From: Lytechinus variegatus
Taxonomy: Eukaryota; Echinodermata; Echinoidea; Temnopleuroida; Toxopneustidae
Assembly: GCF_018143015.1 (NCBI RefSeq)
Contig: NC_054748.1
Span: forward strand, 11,212,967-11,276,966
Direction of reading: 5' to 3'
DNA length: 64,000 bases
Positions within the stretch are counted from its first letter, which is position 1, and each line of letters opens with the position of its first letter. The translations under genes and the position numbers were made by a program. Below the pieces are notes generated by a model. That model did no database searches. It saw nothing but the letters and a program-made list of their open reading frames with translations, and was not told the DNA's origin. Of the stretch, positions 60,746 to 64,000 are shown piece by piece.

Positions 60746-61535
60746 AAATATATTTTTTTCTTTCTCTGCTTTCCCATCATTTTTTATAATTCTTTTCGGC
60801 CCTTTCTTTCTAGCCTTTCCCTTCTATCACTATTTTATATAGATTTTCTCTTTAAATTGATCTATTTCCTTCATTTCTTTCCCTTCTCTTTATCTCTGTT
60901 TCTCCACTTCTTTCATTATCCCATTTTTGGAAGGGGAGGGGGGGGGGAGCATGTTTGATCCCCATTGACCCACGCCCGTTGTCATGGTCTTTGAAAATTT
61001 AAATTCTGTTAAGGGTACTATTTTCGTACAGGTCCTCCCGCGATGCTGAGGATTAATTTGTCTTTAATTTAAAATGATTTCCTGCTTCTAAAATCTTATT
61101 AATCTTGATTACAGTTTCAAAATAATCATGCCCCTTAGGTGCTTAGTTCTACATGGTTGAAATGCCCGGTTGAAATGACTCTGGCGTTTACAAGGGTGTA
61201 TATTTCAGTTTATATTGAATATCAGGAATTTGTTTGATGTAGACAAACGTATTTAACACTCGGCCTCGTGGACCTCTCCCACCCCCCACAAACACATACA
61301 TACGAAAGAGATTCAGAGGAGACGAAAAATGACTGTTTAGAGGACAATCAGGTAAAAAATAAAGAAAGAATCCCTGAAATTTGATTTTAAAAGTGAAAAA
61401 AAAAACACAAATTACAAAAACAAACAAATGTATGCAAAATTTAAGAAAATTTGTAGAATATTTAATTCTCAGACTTTTGAAGCATCTACATTCTTCAATA
61501 CACAGTCATTCTTATTCATGTCAAATACTAGAAAT
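60746..61535. other. intergenic stretch, nothing recognised
   Basis: Pyrimidine-rich at first, with a G run near 60940. No gene supported. Confidence 0.4.
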
Positions 61536-61668
61536 GGGGAGTGTTTCATGAAGCAAATATTGATTTTCAACTGACAACTGTTATAAGCTACCGAAATCCT
61601 TGCATCTGATTGGCTCGTAACACATTAGTCAGTGAAAATCACTGTATTTGCTCGAAGAAAGACTCCCC
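61536..61668. mobile_element. short MITE
   Basis: Ends GGGGAGTGTTTCATGAAGCA and TGCTCGAAGAAAGACTCCCC are inverted repeats, with TGATTTTC and GAAAATCA a little further in. Confidence 0.7.
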
Positions 61669-62659
61669 TGAACTTGTAAATAGTGTCATTTTCACCTACT
61701 ACATTAGAACAGTAGTTGGATTTTATTTAAAAAAAAAAAAACATTTGAAATTTTCATTATATTACATATACAAGTGGTATATTGTATTGTATGGTAACCA
61801 TTCCAAGTTTAATCCCGAAAGATTAAGTGATTTAATTCTTGACTGATAACTGATTTACCTCTAAAATATACATTGCAGTTCTCCAAAATTAAAAAAAGAC
61901 ATAATTTTCAGTACCCCTTGTTTCATAAAGATGTAAAGAATTGCACTTCTCTTGTAACACACAATTACAAATCTTGAAATAAAGTGTACAGATATTATGT
62001 TTTTAACAAGCAAGCCATGATGTATTACAACATACATATAGATTAATTATATCACTCATTGAAATTGCTGGGAAAAGAAGACCTCTGAGCTCAAATTTTG
62101 TGGAACATTTTGATTGAATTTTAAAGTTTTATTTCAATCCAGATTTAACCTCACACACTATTGATAAACAAAAAAATATTTTTTGTTTATCAAATTATTT
62201 TTATCAAACAAAAACAGCAAGCCCTTGAAGCAGAGAAAAATATGTAAATAGATTGGCAAAGATGTTTAAAACAAATTTGAATAGACAGTTCCAGAAAGGG
62301 TTTTAGAACTGTAATCAATAAAATGAGAATTTCAAACCAGATAAACAGTTTCAATATCACACATAGTTAAAAGACAATTTTCTAGAATTTGCACTGCTAC
62401 ACAAGCTTGATTTTTTTTAACCATACACAAGTGTCACCAAATACAAGTTTATTTCATTAAATTAGGACCAATTAAAACATGCTCTCAATAAATTCAATGA
62501 CTACCCTGAATTAAAATGCACAAAAGAGACAGAAAAATCAAATTTTAATCGCAATGCACAGCCATACGCTCACCACTAATACTTCAAATTGGAGGAGACT
62601 TTCTAGTTCACTTTGCAAATTGTTGAGTACTGATAAGAGAGTGAGTAATCTTCCAAGAT
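61669..62659. other. AT-rich intergenic stretch
   Basis: No gene or known repeat could be supported. Confidence 0.4.
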
Positions 62660-62820
62660 CAGGGCCCCGTAACACAAACATTAGCAATTAATCGCTAATT
62701 GAAAGAACAGTTCTGATTGGTTCGTAGTCAGTCTACTGAGCAAAATGCGGAAGCAACAATGATCTTGATTGGTCATTTCATTTAGCAATTAATCACTAAC
62801 CTTTGTGTTACAGAACCCTG
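62660..62820. mobile_element. 161-bp MITE
   Basis: Ends CAGGGCCCCGTAACACAAAC and TTTGTGTTACAGAACCCTG are inverted repeats, continuing with TTAGCAATTAATCGCTAA and TTAGCAATTAATCACTAA. Related to the worn copies at 9634 and 31227. Confidence 0.75.
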
Positions 62821-62835
62821 GTACACCTGTCATAG

Positions 62836-62920
62836 AAAAACTGTTATAAGCTACTGAAATCTGATTGGCTAAGAGAGAAAATGACTGACTTATTTGCTTC
62901 AAGTTCATAAAACACTCCCC
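62836..62920. mobile_element. half of a MITE of the 61536 family
   Basis: Shares CTGTTATAAGCTACTGAAATC and the end AACACTCCCC with the element at 61536-61668; the other end is missing, abutting the 62660 MITE. Confidence 0.55.
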
Positions 62921-63617
62921 ATGCTTCTTTACAGTCAGAATGAATATTGGCATATTAAGGAAGAAAACAAAATAGAATGGATTTCACAACTGCTGTACCC
63001 CGCTGTGGGAGCATTAATCTATACTGTACTGAAATAAAGTCAACTTCGCAAAGGATAATTCTGAGTGGAGTAGCTGTCCATTTCAAGTTATTTCAATCCC
63101 AAATTTCTCAGAAAATGTTACCATGATTAACAGATAAGATGCATCATCTATGGCAAGCATAACACAAGCACTACTGAATTATTTGAGAAAAAATCGAAAA
63201 AATCTTACAAAGCTGTGTTTGCCACAAAGTATGCAGGTATTGCAGCAGAGGACAGTGACAGGAGTACCAATTCAATACATTAAAGCTCAAATTTAGCACA
63301 ACATTCAACATCTAGACAACTTTCGCTTAAAAAACAAAATAAGAAAAGTTGGAGTTGATCTGAGTTACATGTAGGAAAAGAGAGGATATACCCTCAATAC
63401 ATGATATTCACAACAATGTTCATATACATGTGTACAGATATAAGTTCAAAGAACATCATATTGGTTCATTGGCTGTTGCATTTGACATTACATAGCTTAC
63501 CAAAATTCAGTTGTAAGATTTGATACAAACAGAAAGAGTAGACCCAATGTAAAAATAATAATATTCTTTTATAATATATAGCACTTATATATCGCAATGA
63601 CTTTTCTAAGCACTTAA
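62921..63617. other. intergenic stretch
   Basis: No gene seen. At 63555-63612 there is a SINE-tail-like phrase (TATAGCACTTATATATCGCA). Confidence 0.4.
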
Positions 63618-64000
63618 AGGGGAAGTTCACCCTGAAGAAAACTTTGTTGCAAAAATAGCAGAAAAAATAGTAAAAAATATTGGTGAAGGTTTGAGGAAAA
63701 TCCGTTAAAGAGTAAGAAAGTTATTAGAGTTCAAAGTTTTGGATTGGTGACGTCATAAACGAGCAGCTGCCCCATGTGTTATGTAATATAAAATGCATGA
63801 ATTTCAAATTTTGCATGGTTCCTGATGGCTTAATTTTGTTTTCTATTCATGATCGGGTGTGAAATAATTTGTCTATTGATATACAAAAGGTACAGTGAAA
63901 ACCATTTTCAATTTTCTGAGAAAATAACATTTCATTGATTTTTTACCATTCGCTATGTAGGAATGCTGCTCGCATATGACGTCACAAATCAAATAATTGA
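63618..64000. mobile_element. TTAA-target MITE, cut by window edge
   Basis: Follows TTAA at 63614-63617 and begins AGGGGAAGTTCACCCTGAAG, a typical end of this kind of element. The other end is outside the window. Confidence 0.55.

Overview
The window looks like nuclear DNA of a marine invertebrate deuterostome, most likely a sea urchin (inference). It is AT-rich, its genes have many introns and are close to vertebrate orthologues, and it is dense in short fold-back and MITE-type repeats of a kind I associate with echinoderm genomes. No bacterial or organellar features were seen.

Layout. 1-3874 (minus): the 5' part of GTF2H1, the TFIIH p62 subunit, running off the left edge, with one decayed duplicate of an exon fragment in an intron. 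4560-5590: a worn LINE fragment carrying a tRNA-derived SINE. 6199-35747: a ~1.1 kb fold-back element whose left terminal repeat was split by a 28,466-bp unit (6262-34727). That unit is a giant near-perfect palindrome made of two PIF/Harbinger DNA transposons joined head to head at about 20775/20776. Each arm carries a four-exon HARBI1-like DDE nuclease gene and a Myb/SANT-like gene, converging on each other. Both sets look intact. The whole palindrome is bounded by GGGCCCGTTGCAG termini and a CAG duplication, and the other terminal repeat of the fold-back element preserves the empty site. 36574-39171 (plus): a complete five-exon PIFO (pitchfork) cilium gene. 40912-41770: SINE copies. 42093-56284 (minus): a complete ten-exon EIF3M gene. 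Its first intron contains a 7.1-kb LTR element (47860-54994) that lacks any visible pol gene but carries one long open frame for an Arg/Ser-rich coiled-coil protein. 56800-64000: no host gene seen, only microsatellite, a LINE 3' end and a series of MITEs.

How the parts work together. The three host genes are unrelated housekeeping or ciliary genes. In PIF/Harbinger transposons the Myb-like protein and the nuclease are both needed for movement, so each arm has the full known two-protein set. The inner ends at the palindrome centre lack the terminal GGGCCC, so the two outer ends look like the only usable pair and the 28.5-kb palindrome may behave as one unit. One MITE, one 44-bp duplication and one 21-bp repeat difference distinguish the arms, which argues against a simple read-hairpin artefact and shows that the arms have begun to diverge.
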